This document shows positions 26,801 through 38,433 of a DNA stretch of 64,000 nucleotides, piece by piece; position 1 is the stretch's first letter; each line of letters starts with the position of its first letter. Made by a program: the position numbers and the translations under genes. Source of the DNA: Tubiluchus corallicola (lineage: Eukaryota > Priapulida > Priapulimorpha > Priapulimorphida > Tubiluchidae). The notes below the pieces were generated by a model, which worked only from the letters and a program-made list of their open reading frames with translations, was not told the origin of the DNA and searched no databases. The stretch spans positions 1 through 64,000 of the forward strand of contig JAQGDQ010000331.1 in the NCBI GenBank assembly GCA_030141605.1, in the 5' to 3' direction.

Positions 26801-29800
26801 CATGACATCTGTCTTCTATGGTAATGTTTATGTGGCAAGGAGAATATCTTGGTCATGGTGTGTGCTTTGCTTTGTAAATAAAAGTTAATGAGTCGTTCCA
26901 GGTCAAATCAACCACTAAAATGGCAGTTGCTATGTTTCAGATTTTCTTTTTTTACACATAAAGTTACTTGTAGGACTAATAAAAAGGCATTTTTTTACAA
27001 AGTTCTAATTAGTTATGAAGATGTGGCTAATTAGATGTTACCTACTGCTAACAAGCTTTTCTTGTTGCAAGCATTTTTAATCTTATTATGAAAGGACAGA
27101 CATAAAAATTGGTCAGAATACTTATGTGCTCAAGTACCTTACTTAGATGTTATTACAAATTTTTGTCTTTTCTGCACTATTTTTCATCAAAGGTAGCAAT
27201 GTACATTGTACTATGTAATATAATTTGGTAGGCTAATAACCTAAAAACAAGTTACCAAGTAAGCTTACTTACATTAATAGAAGAATTTCTGAAAATTTTG
27301 AATTTGCCCTTAACTTTAGGGCATAACTTCCTTGGGTAGAGTGCACTGACGTCCACTTCGGGCAATTATACGTGGCGGAGGCAGTGTTCATAGTACATAT
27401 GAAAATGGCACACAGTAACTGTTCTTTCCTTGTGGCCATGTGAAATCTTTTTTTTACTTGCTTTCATGAAATCCACAAGGATGTAATTTTTGTCAGAACA
27501 CCTCTGTACGATGTGTCCATAATTCCATTTGTTCCCATACACAGTAGCAGCATGCATAGTTATATCCTTTTTGTGCCACGCTCAAATTGTCTACTGAAAA
27601 TTGTTTAAAAATGCCAAAATTGGCTTTTTTGTTGTTTGCCTTATTATGTCAGCAACTACACAGCTGATTTCTGCCAAAATCTTACTGTATGAAGTCATTA
27701 ATATTATCGATACATACCGTAAGTTACGACTTCTTCAAATGCATAACAGCTGGAAATGCGAACATGGAAAACCTTTAATATGGTAGGAACTTTTGGGGCT
27801 AATTATTTCCCAAATCAGAGGCCTGAGACGAGTTTAAACAAATGAATTTTTTGTTCTGCTTTGCTATTTCTAGACCTGCAGATTATGCAGTTTTTGAGCT
27901 GTTACCTTTAAAAATAGCTTAGAAGAAATACTTGCGACAGGAAAAACTTGTTAGCGATAGTCAATATTCAGCCATATCTTCATAACTGATTAGCATTTTG
28001 TAAAAAATGCATTTTATTAGTCACACATGTAGCTGCTTTACGTGTAAAAACAAAGAAACTTTGAGACATAGTTGTTACCACCCCTGATTGATTTGACGTA
28101 GCAAGACCCTAACCTGAAATAGCAAAAATATAGTTTCTCTTGAGACTTTCCGCATTTCGAAATGTATTCCAGAACAACTCTATATGTAAAACAGAATGAA
28201 GATTGACAAAAATGTAAAAAATGAAGTGGAAGTAGTAATTTCCATGTAAAAGAATGGGTAACGAATAGTCGCTGCCCAGGGACTGGTAGCCTGCTCATGT
28301 ATGCTTATAGTTATTGAGATAAAAAGTGTTATACATGATTAGTAAGTGGTGGGGGAACTACTTCTGGAAATTTAGTTACTGCCTGTGACTATTTCTCACT
28401 TTGAGGTATCGCTAAGACACCTGTCAATTCAGCATCGTGTCTTAGAGGATGACTATTAGTAATGAGCTAGATTCTGATCTTGACACAGTTAGTCAAATTT
28501 AGTTGTAGATGCTACATTGTGACTTTCAAGTGTGTTGAAGTTGTTTTTAGAACATGACATTTTCAATGTATAGAGAATGTGAAATCGTGGCTTTTGATTT
28601 GTGGAAGAAAACTATTTTTAACAGAAATCCATAAAAATCACAAAAATGTCAAATGAAAAATGATTTGCAATTTTACAGTGCTCATTTGGTTGATTTTTTG
28701 CATAGCCTGATAAAATGGAGCAGGCAGCTAAAAAATGACTTCTTTTTTTCAGGTTCAAATAAAACCAGAAGATTTGATTCCAAAATTACCCAAACCAAAA
28801 GACCTACAACCCTTTCCTACAGCACAGGCAATTGTGAGTTTGTTGTACAGTGGGTGCCATTTATTAGACTCACGGTTATTACAATCAGTCGCTTAATTGA
28901 CTCCAAAACTTCTGGTATGGGTGGTTTAAGTTGATTAACTGGGTCAAAACATTTTGATCTCAAAGTGAGTCTATTAAGTGGTGCATACTGTATCTTGTAA
29001 ATACTGTCAAATTTTAGACAGTAATATAAAGTATTATGACACAGAGATTTGTTATGTAGTCTTGGAATTGTTATTGAAGTGTTTTGCCAGTTACAGACAG
29101 CAAATAATGTACTGGTAGCAACACTTATTACTTGAATGAGGTTTTTACACCATAACTCATCAAACAAATGTTTTTTTCTCCATCAGTTTTTTACCTATTT
29201 CATCATTGCTGTCATCTGTAGCGTTGTGAACAATAATAAAAACCTCGTCGCAGTATCTGCTGCATGCATTTTATGTAATCCTGGGCAGAGTACAGGTTTT
29301 TTAAGGACATTTCAAAGAGAGAAATAAATTGATATTTTCTGTGTGGTTGGCCAGAATCATTCGGTAGGTATTGTTTAGCCAGGGTCGATGTTATTCATAT
29401 TAGTTGTTCCCTGATCCAACTGTAGAGGTATGTAATAACACTGTAAATATCTTTTCGGTACGAACAAGCTGATATGGCTTAGTGTTGACTTTGCCATATT
29501 CAGGATTGTGCATTTATGAACTAAACTGCATGTTTATGTGGTTGCTAGCTTTCAGTGTTATGTTGCGCATTCTGTAAAAAATGTTACTGTTCATAGGCGT
29601 GTCCTTTTTAATCTATTCATGTATCGCATCAGCATTAGAGTTTTGCATTGGTAAGTGAAAATGCATTATTGTTCTGTTTTCTTAAAGTTACTGCACTGGA
29701 AAATCTGATAATTAGTAAGTACCTAATCATTAGGATGATTCAAACGAAAATATTCTAGAGCTATTTTTATATCCAGAAAATTTAGAAAATTATCTTTTTT

Positions 29801-32800
29801 TGAAGTATTTTTCTCAGAAATGTGCAAATTCTTTCTTAGATTTATTTTTTGCATATGCAATTTTTGTATCACTGCTGTATGTTATTGGATAAGGGTTAAA
29901 ATTGTAAGTCACAATTTGTAAGTGAAGCCATTAAGTGAAATATGTGTTTCATTTACATCACCTGTTGATTTACTTTTTAGACTGTGATTCACCGAGTTAT
30001 GATTGCGGGGTTTTTGATTTTGAATTTGTGAGATTTGATGACAGTAGCTGTCAAGAGGGCCGCAGACGTGTGTTATGTAGGTCACCGAAAATTCACTTAG
30101 AGAATTCACAATCTCTTGCAAGTGAACTTAATGTAATGAACTATAATGTGTATGAAATGACCCCATAAAAACAAGGAGGCCAAGTAGAAAGAACGTGTCA
30201 TCTTGCTAAGACACTTACCGACTACCCTCACTGGCAGTGCATGCTTGACACAGTGGTTTATGCCTTGACGAAGCTCATTGCACATGGTGTGCAATGTTAT
30301 CTGACATAATATTGCGGCTTTGAGCACTTGCCTTCGTGGTCAGCATGTACTTAATTTCACTCAGTGATGGTCAAACAATTGGTGTGTTGAGCATCTATTC
30401 TGATGTAAGCAGAAACTAGTTAGTCACAATTATGTTGGACATTCATAATTATATAAGCATAACCTAGGTAAATAAGTTTACATTATTTGATAGGAAATTC
30501 CAATAAAGATTATGACAGTTTTGCATTGTTACAATTTTTGAGAGACTACTTTTGTGATCTTTGTGACAATGTTAGCCCCCATGCTCAGCATGCAGACCAA
30601 GCATAGCATAAAACACGCGCATATATTCTTGGTATTTCTTAAACCATTTTTGGCGTAGATCAGGATCATATTATATAAAAAAATTACCAACTATTTGTAA
30701 TTTTTATTTTGATGTGTGAATTTTTTTTACAGGTGTATACAGGTCATACCAATATTGTGCGGTGCATCAGTGTAGAAAATTCTGGACAATTTTTAGCATC
30801 TGGTAGGTTCCAGTATGAGACAGATGCTAAATTTAGTAAAATTCAGAAATACGCTTACGTGTTATTGCTGGGGAATAAGCTGCTTTTTAGCAAAAGTGAT
30901 TCCTAACAAAGCTTTCAGATTTAGTTTACAATGATCAACAGGATTCATTTATACATGTTTTTAATTAATGTGAATTTTTTATCATCTGTCAGTTTTGTCA
31001 TGTTTATAAGGGTTTTTGAAAATATTTGTGTTGTTGGAAAAAGTATTTTCAAATTATTCCTGTGAAAAGTGCCCTTCTTGTTCAAGTTGGGTTTTCCTCA
31101 TTATGCATTTTTTGTTACTGTAATCTTTGCCAGATATAGTGTAATTATTTATACAAGTAAGAAAATCTGTAAATTTAGCCTAGATTTAACAATGACTTTC
31201 GATACTAACATTTATGTGGTTAGCTTGTTTAAGCTTTAGATAATTGATGCATTTTTTATATTTGTGTGTATCATTCACTGCTCCCGAATAAGTTATGTGA
31301 TCTGTTTAGATGCTTCAAAGTAATAGCTTTTTAACTTTTGGTAGCATGTAAGATGTGCTGATTTGCCTAGATTTTGGTATCAAAAGATTGAAGTAGTAAA
31401 CATTCTACCGAAATCTCATTGCCAATTTCCTTAGTGACAAATATAATTGAAAAATGTGTCAGAAATGTGTTTCACGTGATGTTAATTTAAACAACGTCAA
31501 TATTTTAGTAGAATTTTTCAAATTTTGTAGTTACTGAAGGAAAACTTAGAATTTTCTTGCAGCCTAATAACAGAGCTCTATTCAGAAAGCTGTTTAAGCT
31601 TATAGACATTTCAGGTTCAGATGATTGTACTGTTCGCATCTGGGAGATTGCAACGGGGCGATGCTTATGTACACTTCCAGTGGATGATGTTGTGAAAGAC
31701 TTGGCTTGGTGTCCTAATAGTAGCATTTGTCTGCTAGCTGTTGTAGTGTGAGTACACACAGTCATCAGATTCATGAAAAGTGCTGCAAGCTTTAGCATGT
31801 GTTAAGTGTGATTGATGGCTACTGAAAATATTTTTTCATTTCATTGTAACAGATCATTCAATCAAAAGATCTTTTCATTGTAACATACCTTTTAGCAAAT
31901 TATAAAATTCATATTTTCACCACTAAACAAGACTAAAGTATCTTGAATAGAAAGCAAACCTGTCATGTAACACATATAAGCAGAGTGGTAAAATGTACCT
32001 TGAAAAAAAAGTACAAATACAGAAAGAGCCTTAAACATTATAACCTTTTTTTCAAATGTTTGGGCACAATTGCCCTATATTCAATATGTATAAATTAATA
32101 TCGTGTATTCTGTAATTTCATGAACTTGCATTCAGGACTGACGTGCAAGATAACGCTAGGACTGTTTACGGCTATTTCTGCATGTGTTTGAAATGATAGT
32201 TTAAAATTTCTGCAAATTTTTATCGCTCACATAATATGATTTTGTTCTCTTATTTTATTTTGTAATGTAGACTTTTACTAGCAGTCACACGATACTAGGT
32301 AAAAAATATTTATGTTGCAGGAAATCAAAAGTTTTACTGCTAAATCCTGGAGTTGGTGATAAACACTTAATTTCCAGAACCGACAACTTGTTGAATGAGT
32401 TTGTGGAGAGCAATCAGTCAGACAATGATTCTTTAGTGAAGTGGGAAAAAGCATTACCACAAAGCTATTTTTTGGGTTTCAGGTTAACTTTGCACTTACA
32501 AAAGGTAATGATTTAGGATAGATAGTTAGATATTCTTAGGATTTGAATGTGATTGTTTGATGTGTGAACATTGTAACTTTCACTTGGTATCATAAATCAC
32601 ATTATAAAACTTGCCTACATTTGATTACAACAGCTGAATGCTAACAGTTACTACAAAGAAAAAGAAAGATGAAATTTTGTGGTAATTATTGACTGTTTGT
32701 TTAAGTTTTTCAACGCCCTCACTGATTCACCATCAATTTTTTTACTTTCATTCTTTCAATTGTACAATAACTTTTGGCAGCAATGGTATTGAGAATTCAT

Positions 32801-35800
32801 AAAAATGTAATGTCACTAGTTATGCCACTCTAGTGGACATATAAGGACATAAAGTAATAGTCATACTGACACTACCTATCGTTACCTTACAGTCTGCTTT
32901 TTCTTAAAACACTTTCAAAGTATATATGCGCATGTCTGAAATCACCCTAAAGCTGATAAAATCAGAAACAGCTTGCTCACTTATGTTACTAACCGAGTTA
33001 TGCAAGCACCATAGTTTCTTTGACGAATTCTCAAGTGCTGTGTGTAGTAGTGCTTTTATAGCATATAACTTACACAAGCTTGAAAAAACTGGAGAAAAAG
33101 CAAAGCATTAGAACAACAGCTTGTAAATTTATTATATGTTTCTTGGCAGAGTTAGAGTGAAACGAATAGCAGAGTGGTCAGGGTGTAAGAAATAGTAGAA
33201 TGATTAGAATGTGTGCTTGGCAAAGAAAATTAAGCAGCGATGAGTTTTGTTAGTAATTGGATGAGTGTTCTTCAAGAAAACAACTTTTGTATGGTTTATC
33301 TGCTGTACTGTCTCTAGCTAATTCTCGTTGATGTTGTCGGGTATATACAAACAATTTTTATTAAAATTCTCATTCAGCTACATGCCTCTGTTGGTTCAGT
33401 ATCTTATTATGTGTTGTTGATAATGGGCTAGATTCCAGTCTGCCAGTGAAACAGTTCAACATTTGTAGTAATAGCGATACAGAGTGGTCTATTCTGGCTT
33501 GCAATAACTGTGTAAAAAATATAAAATAATGCCAATTGTTGCAGTGCTGTGCAAAACTATGCAAGCTCCTAGTAAGATTATAGTATACTTATCTCTTTTC
33601 CTGTAGTAGTTCATTTTTTTACTTTTAGGATGCTTCTCGACTATCTTGGCATGGTAAAGGTGATTATTTTGCAACAGTCCTGCCTCAGGGTGAAAACTGT
33701 TCTGTATTAATACATCAGCTTAGTAAACAAAGATCACAGGTTTTTATATTTAACTATTTCATATTTTCTTCTATAACATTTATTTCGATATTTTTTCTAT
33801 AATGTTTTAAAGTTTGTTTGATTGTTTTTAAGAAGCTTCGTTGTCTATCTTTTTTACTTTATAACTGGAAAAGTTATAATGCAAAAATTAGAAATATGTT
33901 CATAAAATAGCCCTTTGGATACTTCTGAAATGCTATCATTTGTGTTACCAAGTTTTTTTTATTGTTCTCCAGCTGTTAACATTATAAATATATATATAGC
34001 AGTAAGGTGCTCTAAATTTTATCAGCACATGTTCCTCATTCTTGTAACTGTGATACTTTGTAAAAAACTGGTATTTTGACTAGTTCTTTTCCTTTGTTCT
34101 AGAATCCATTTAGAAAATCCAAAGGCTTGGTGCAGTGTGTGTTATTTCATCCGACAAGACCATATTTGTTTGTCGCAGTAAGATTCTTTTATTTAATTAC
34201 AAGTAGGGTTGATCGTGCTAAACTTGTAGGCAAAATTATGATGATAGCATTAGTTAAACTGTCAGCATAGTTTGCTGTAGAAATTTGTAGCTGATTCACA
34301 CTGCATAAAGTTTGAGTAAGTATTAAAAATATACATGGAAACTTTTGTACTGCGATGCATCAAGTTCTGGGTCTATTCCTACAAGGATGAAAAAATGTGA
34401 TCATTATTTGCCATTGCTGCTGAATGTTTTTGAGTTTTCAGAGCATTTTTCAAGAACACCTGGGCAGCAGGTAACAACACTATTTGCCAAAACCAAGAAT
34501 GGTCTAAGAATAGTTTTTGTCTGGCTTTTTTTCTACTATGAAGACTGAACATTTTGGTAAATTTGTCCTTGTAAATCCAACTTCAACTTTTTGTGAGTCT
34601 GTGCTCCATTTTCTGAAAATATTGATGTCTTTTTAACTATAGTTTACATTTTCAGACTCAGCGATATGTGCGAATATACAACTTGTTGAAACAAGAATTA
34701 TGCAAGAAGCTACTGACAAACTGCAAGTGGGTGTCTAGTATGGCAATTCATCCTCAAGGTAATAGTACAATTATTTCTTTCATATTCTATATACTTTTTA
34801 ACTTATTAAATGACTTTGTGGTGCAGATGAAGGCTGATTATGAGGTCCGTCAATAGGTAAACTTCAAAATGCCATCTGTGTAGTACGCTCACGTAATTTG
34901 ATATATAAAATAGCTGCATCGCCTAGTAACTTTGTATTTTTTGTTAAACTGCTATAGGACAATTTGAAAATACACGACTTTGCTTTACAGGCGACAACGT
35001 GATAATTGGGAGTTATGACTGCAGGTTAAGCTGGTTTGACTTGGACTTGTCAACAAGGCCTTATCGCACTCTTAGGTGAGTTTCAGATAGTGGTTCATAT
35101 TATCTGTTTCATAAAAATTTTCAGTTCAATTCTATTTTTGTTGACTGTATTCACTGTTTTCATAATTAGTTAAGAAACAGTGACCAGATACCATGAACAA
35201 TGATCATGATCAGTTAGTATGTAGGTTATCCTTTAACCTAAAGATAACTAGTCTACTAAACTCATCATTGTCATCATCGTCATCATGAGCAAAATTATGG
35301 TAATAACATAAGTGAAGTTGTTAGTATAGCTTTCTGTAGAAATTAGTAACAGGTTACCCTGCAAAAAGTTTGAGTAAGGATCAAATTTGGATGGAAATTT
35401 TTCTACCTGGATTTAGAAGATGGATCTAGTGTTGGTTCCATTTCTACAAGTAAACTGAGAGTAAACTTCTACCACTTTCATTCACGTCTCATAGATTAAA
35501 AATATCTTGTCATCGTTGTCGACGTCGCCCTGCCAAACGAAAGCAATAGTGATAGGAATAGCAAAACATAGTAGTATGCCTCTTTTGTCACTAAGTCACT
35601 TGTAGGATAGAATAAACTCCTAACCAAATGGCAGTAGCATCTATAATGAGGCTGTGCACTTTGGTCGCACTGAATTAAAATATTTAGACAATTTTTATAA
35701 GAATATAATTTTTTTCTGAGAAAGGTAGCTGATAATTTAATTGTCTAATGCAGGGTGGGGTAATTTTCGAAAATCTGTGCCTTTCTTCCATGCTTTCTTA

Positions 35801-36547
35801 CATAAAACTACATTCATCTATATATATAAAGCTATCGTTTTACTTTTGTGAAATTGTATTTTTAATCTGTAGAATCAAAATGACTTTCTATCCTAAACAT
35901 GACTTTTAATATGTTGTTAAAGATTTGTGCTAGTTTTTACTGCATACACTGTATACTGCATACACTTTACTGCATCAAAAGTTTTATATTCCAGGCATCA
36001 AAAGAAGGCAATTCGTCAAGTGTGCTTTCATAAGCATTATCCATTGTTTGCCTCAGCTGCAGATGATGGCACTGTTGTTGTATGCCATGGAATGGTGTAC
36101 AAGTAAGTAAACACTTACTATAACCAAGAGCATTTTAAGTTAAAAGATTTTTGAAGCACTACTAATTTAACTTTTTCTAATTTTTTAACAGTATAATTTA
36201 TTTTTAATGTGTGTAGAGTAAAGTCATATTCACTACTTCTGATAGAGATAATTTGAAGCACAATTTCAAGTACATTCGTGAAACTATTGTATTTTAAACT
36301 TCAAAGAAGAAGGCTGTTATTTAAACTTTATAGAAAAAGTTGCCTTATTTGCTGTGCGATGGTCTGTATATTAATAATTGTTAAATATTTTAGTGATCTG
36401 ATGCAGAACCCTCTGATAGTGCCGGTCAAAATTCTTCGTGGCCACAAAATTGACAACGATGTTGGGGTCTTAGATTGTAAATTTCATCCAACACAGCCAT
36501 GGTTGTTCTCTAGTGGATCAGATTCTACAATTCGGCTGTACTCATGA
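8704..36547 (+). CDS. BOP1: BOP1, ribosome biogenesis WD40 protein (17 exons)
   Basis: BOP1 joins PES1 and WDR12 in the nucleolar PeBoW complex needed for ITS removal and 60S subunit maturation (known for the family). Exons: 8704-8852, 15011-15094, 22220-22371, 23519-23636, 23948-24049, 25435-25656, 26418-26579, 28753-28833, 30733-30802, 31615-31747, 32321-32504, 33629-33739, 34103-34177, 34656-34758, 34991-35075, 35995-36102, 36394-36547. All junctions are GT-AG with matching phase and the product reads without a stop to TGA at 36545. From the ATG at 8715 it has 693 residues; human BOP1 has about 746. Residues 1-74 are acidic and Ser-rich, about 75-330 are the BOP1NT domain, and the rest is the WD40 propeller. 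The 8704 exon opens one base into a codon, so an upstream coding exon may exist and the true start is open. Intron 1 contains SLC39A11 on the other strand. Confidence 0.93.
9957..10145. repeat. Dispersed repeat, direct copy at 52682-52880
   Basis: Diverged but collinear with 52682-52880: GGCACCATTTTCAACGATCT versus GCACCATTTCGGCAATTTCT, then CTCCAAAAATGG and a TTTGCAAAACTTRYACTCCTTA end. A separate stretch at about 10605-10680 resembles 52550-52625. Just downstream (about 10220-10290) lies an unusually GC-rich patch. Boundaries are approximate. Confidence 0.6.
10757..10784. repeat. (TA)n/(CA)n microsatellite
   Basis: A short TA run followed by ACACAC in BOP1 intron 1. A similar TA run lies at 9907-9931. 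Confidence 0.85.
12127..13188 (-). CDS. SLC39A11: SLC39A11/ZIP11 zinc transporter, uninterrupted CDS
   Basis: A 353-residue protein, colinear with human ZIP11 from start to the shared ending ([12 protein letters not shown]), so it is full length. ZIP11 is a GufA-type ZIP transporter that moves zinc, and possibly copper, towards the cytosol from Golgi or nuclear membranes (family knowledge). Visible features: hydrophobic helices at about 8-32, 42-62, 78-104 and 205-232 and several after 240; a variable hydrophilic loop at about 115-200; metal-site motifs HNIPEG (215-220) and QNFPEG (251-256). In-frame TGA and TAA lie six and five codons before the ATG, which fixes the start. On this strand a good 3' splice site (TTTATGTGTTTCAG) sits about 20 nt upstream of the ATG, so a 5' untranslated exon is likely. 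It lies wholly inside BOP1 intron 1, antisense. It is intact and not a pseudogene. Confidence 0.97.
   Translation of the reverse strand: MIEGANPVLQAFLGTLMTWGLTAVGASVVFFCRTGQRKILDGSLGFAAGVMTAASFWSLLDPAIALAESSPTYGSKGQWAFVPVAVGFILGALFVFGADLLLPKLGAMSGPIALLMNDEKDKIKFESDCSPNHLDNLLMKESGTHITIVEYETAKNKLSTSDSELYYRKKRLTPKSSRESVVENDNKKSPAKAAYRTKQDSWKRMLLLIIAITVHNIPEGLAVGVGFGAINSTDEATFEKARNLAIGIGIQNFPEGLAVSLPLRGYGFSVWKSFFWGQLSGMVEPLAGLLGAFAVSVAQPILPYALAFAAGAMIFVVYDDIIAEAQTGGNGKLASLTGIVGFVVMMSLDVALG
16430..16600. repeat. Dispersed repeat, inverted copy of 3366-3500
   Basis: In BOP1 intron 2. TTTGGCATTAAGCAAATTTT and a GCCAAAAATTTGGATGTTAAGC-like block match the reverse complement of 3366-3500. Old and diverged. 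Confidence 0.45.
17712..18065. mobile_element. Short inverted-repeat element (hAT-like MITE)
   Basis: Begins TAGGGACGTATCGGATCCG and ends in the complement of TAGGGATGCACCGGATC, giving terminal inverted repeats of about 17 bp with a few mismatches. The length of 354 bp and the TAGGGATGCACCGGAT-type end fit non-autonomous hAT elements. It encodes no protein. The target duplication is unclear because the flanks are A-rich. It lies in BOP1 intron 2. Confidence 0.7.
18300..18773. mobile_element. Possible inverted-repeat element
   Basis: GCAGTTTAGGTGGTT at 18300-18314 is exactly complementary to AACCACCTAAACTGC at 18759-18773. The spacing of about 470 bp suggests a small DNA element, but no target duplication was found and the true ends may be further out. 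Confidence 0.35.
18901..19092. mobile_element. 192-bp MITE with 7-bp target duplication
   Basis: Ends CAGGGCCGGCTTTAAG and, read from the other side, CAGGGTCGGCCTTAG. The flanks carry CTTCGGG at 18894-18900 and again at 19093-19099. CGCCTAGGGCCTC occurs near both ends. This is a compact non-autonomous DNA transposon, probably hAT-like, in BOP1 intron 2. An ORF crossing it is an accident. Confidence 0.85.
22220..28833 (+). CDS. BOP1: BOP1 exons 3-8 (BOP1NT domain)
   Basis: Six exons encode the PES1-interacting BOP1NT domain. Landmarks shared with vertebrate BOP1 include DIRNTVGN and EWY at the start, [82 protein letters not shown] and [16 protein letters not shown]. The exons are 22220-22371, 23519-23636, 23948-24049, 25435-25656, 26418-26579 and 28753-28833. 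No residue block appears lost. Confidence 0.95.
22780..23290. repeat. Probable interspersed element in BOP1 intron 3
   Basis: Higher GC than its surroundings, bounded on both sides by T/A-rich TTTATTTATTTTTATT-like tracts. It has the look of an inserted element, but no second copy is in the window, so the call rests on composition alone. Confidence 0.3.
30733..36547 (+). CDS. BOP1: BOP1 exons 9-17 (WD40 propeller)
   Basis: Nine exons encode the seven-bladed propeller. Readable landmarks are [119 protein letters not shown] and [20 protein letters not shown] before the TGA. Introns here are mostly 300-2000 nt. Two of them (34178-34655 and 35076-35994) share a related 160-bp stretch. Confidence 0.95.
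34230..34387 (+). repeat. Paralogous intronic stretch, copy 1 (BOP1)
   Basis: The intron between exons 34103-34177 and 34656-34758 holds about 160 nt similar to 35290-35451: GCAAAATTATG start, GCTGTAGAAATTTGTA, AAAGTTTGAGTAAG, ATGGAAACTTTT and CTATTCCTACAAG end. It could be a dispersed repeat, a duplicated intron piece, or a pair of related intronic RNAs. No canonical C/D or H/ACA boxes were recognised. Confidence 0.6.
35290..35451 (+). repeat. Paralogous intronic stretch, copy 2 (BOP1)
   Basis: Direct, diverged copy of 34230-34387, located two introns downstream. The shared blocks occur in the same order and at similar spacing. It is preceded by a short TCATCATCGTCATCAT-type trinucleotide run. 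Confidence 0.6.
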
Positions 36548-36797
36548 CAAATTCCACATGTTATATCGTTAACGAACTATGTGCGCATGTTCTCTCTACA
36601 CCTCAGTTTGAGAAGTTGATCTGCACAGATTGCACAGAAGCAGAGTTTTCGTACATAATTCTTATTCACATTTTGCTATTTAGTTAATACTGTTGTCATT
36701 AATGGGAATCCTTAGAAAACTTACCTCAAAGTGAGCAATAACTAAATTTTTCATAAGTATTTGCATCTATGTGACAGAAGAGTATTGTCAGATCAAT

Positions 36798-36809
36798 AAT
36801 AAAAATAAA
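36798..36809 (+). terminator. Candidate BOP1 polyadenylation signals
   Basis: Two adjacent AATAAA hexamers, 251 nt after the BOP1 stop codon and the first after it. Cleavage would fall shortly downstream. Confidence 0.45.
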
Positions 36810-38433
36810 TATAAAAAATAACAGCAATGAACAATATTCTACTTTTTTTACAATGTGAAGTTTTAAACTGGTTTGAAATAATTATAAAAATGCTTTATTG
36901 CAATTTTTAATGTAATTCAAAATGCTGCATTGTATTGTTAGAGTTTTTTGTTGCTATGAGTTTTTTCTATTAATTTTGTGTAAAAATATTGAAAATGTAA
37001 CATTTTTCAGTTTCATATTAAATAAGTATGGCTTTTAAATTACCAAAGATGTCTTCTCAGGTCTCAGAAATCTGTAGCTAAACTTCACACTGCTAAAAAC
37101 TAACGCAACATTTAATAAGATGCTTGATGAATTTGCCTGTCACATGAAGTGTTTTTGTTGCCAAGATGCTGGAATTGTAAAAACTTTGCTTAAGTTAGCA
37201 AGAAATTAAATGAATGCCGACAAGCTTTAAAAGTTAATATAGAGTACTATATCTTATCCAAGCTCTGTAAATGATCTGTTAAACTGCTTTATAGCCAAAT
37301 ATCTAGTACTATGATCTTTGACAAGTTTCTAGGCTATATTTGTAGAACTGACCTGAGTGTATGTAATCATGATAACAAAGTTGTGTTCTCCATTGCTTAT
37401 ATGCACACAGTAGATGCTTACAGGGTGAAGTTATTTAAATATGTAGATTGATCAGTAGTACTTACCCATTTTCAGCTGAAAAGAATATAATAGTATAGCA
37501 AAAATAAAAAAACTACTATAGTAACTCATAAAATTTGATTACATCAGCTTGAAATAGCATTTAATAACATGGTAGTAACAATAAATACAGCACTGCTACA
37601 TCAAAAAGCTTTCTTAACTTATAATTATCTGCCATGCCGTCATTACAAGGACTCAAATGGTTTCATACTTTAGTAACATATTTAGTCTATTTTTTATTCT
37701 TATTACAATTTTTTTATTAAGTACAACTTTAACAATTGCCAACTATAAGAAGATTAGAAAATTCTTTTATTGACTGATTGCAGGTTTTACAGATACTGCA
37801 CAATAAACTTCTGAGTGTATGCTTTTATTTTCAATGTGAAGTAGGAAAAGTCCCTCACTTATCTGTAATATCGCAATATAGATGTCTAGGAATGCAAAAA
37901 TTAAACTGAGTAGGGATTAAATCAAATTTGATGTTTCACGAGAAACTTTTGCTACACAACTGATACTAAAGCGTGGTACTAAAACATAACTAATACTTGG
38001 TATGTGTGTAGGGTATATTTAATACACATATTTCATGTGCAGTTTCGAATCCTTTGTAAATGAGCGTCTGTAATTTGCTTTGTTTTGTAAGTCTTTGTTT
38101 TATCTTTGCTTGTATATGCAACTGTCACAATGCTTTTGCAAAATTTGCCTGAGTCAAAATCAGTGTGTAGCTGCAATATTTACTGCCCTCATTTCTGTGT
38201 TTAAATATGATAAGGAAAGCTGGAATATAAATATGGATGTCTTCTTTAGATGACATGTGTAATTTTAGATCATTGTAATCAGATTAGACAATATATATGT
38301 ATTCCCTAGTTAGTTATGTAAATAACTACTGTGTCAGAGTGCGAGTGCAAAGGTCCTTTGCTACTGAGATGAAGGTTTGGTCACTCTTTTCTGCAGACGG
38401 CTGTATTTGATTTGTCTCACGGAAAGTTTGACA
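36810..38433. other. Intergenic region between BOP1 and the PEP-synthase-like gene
   Basis: About 1.6 kb without a supported exon. It must hold the promoter of the downstream gene if transcription starts close to the first coding exon. CTGCAG at 38391-38396 could be a 3' splice site of a 5' untranslated exon. No TATA box can be singled out in such AT-rich DNA. Confidence 0.4.
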
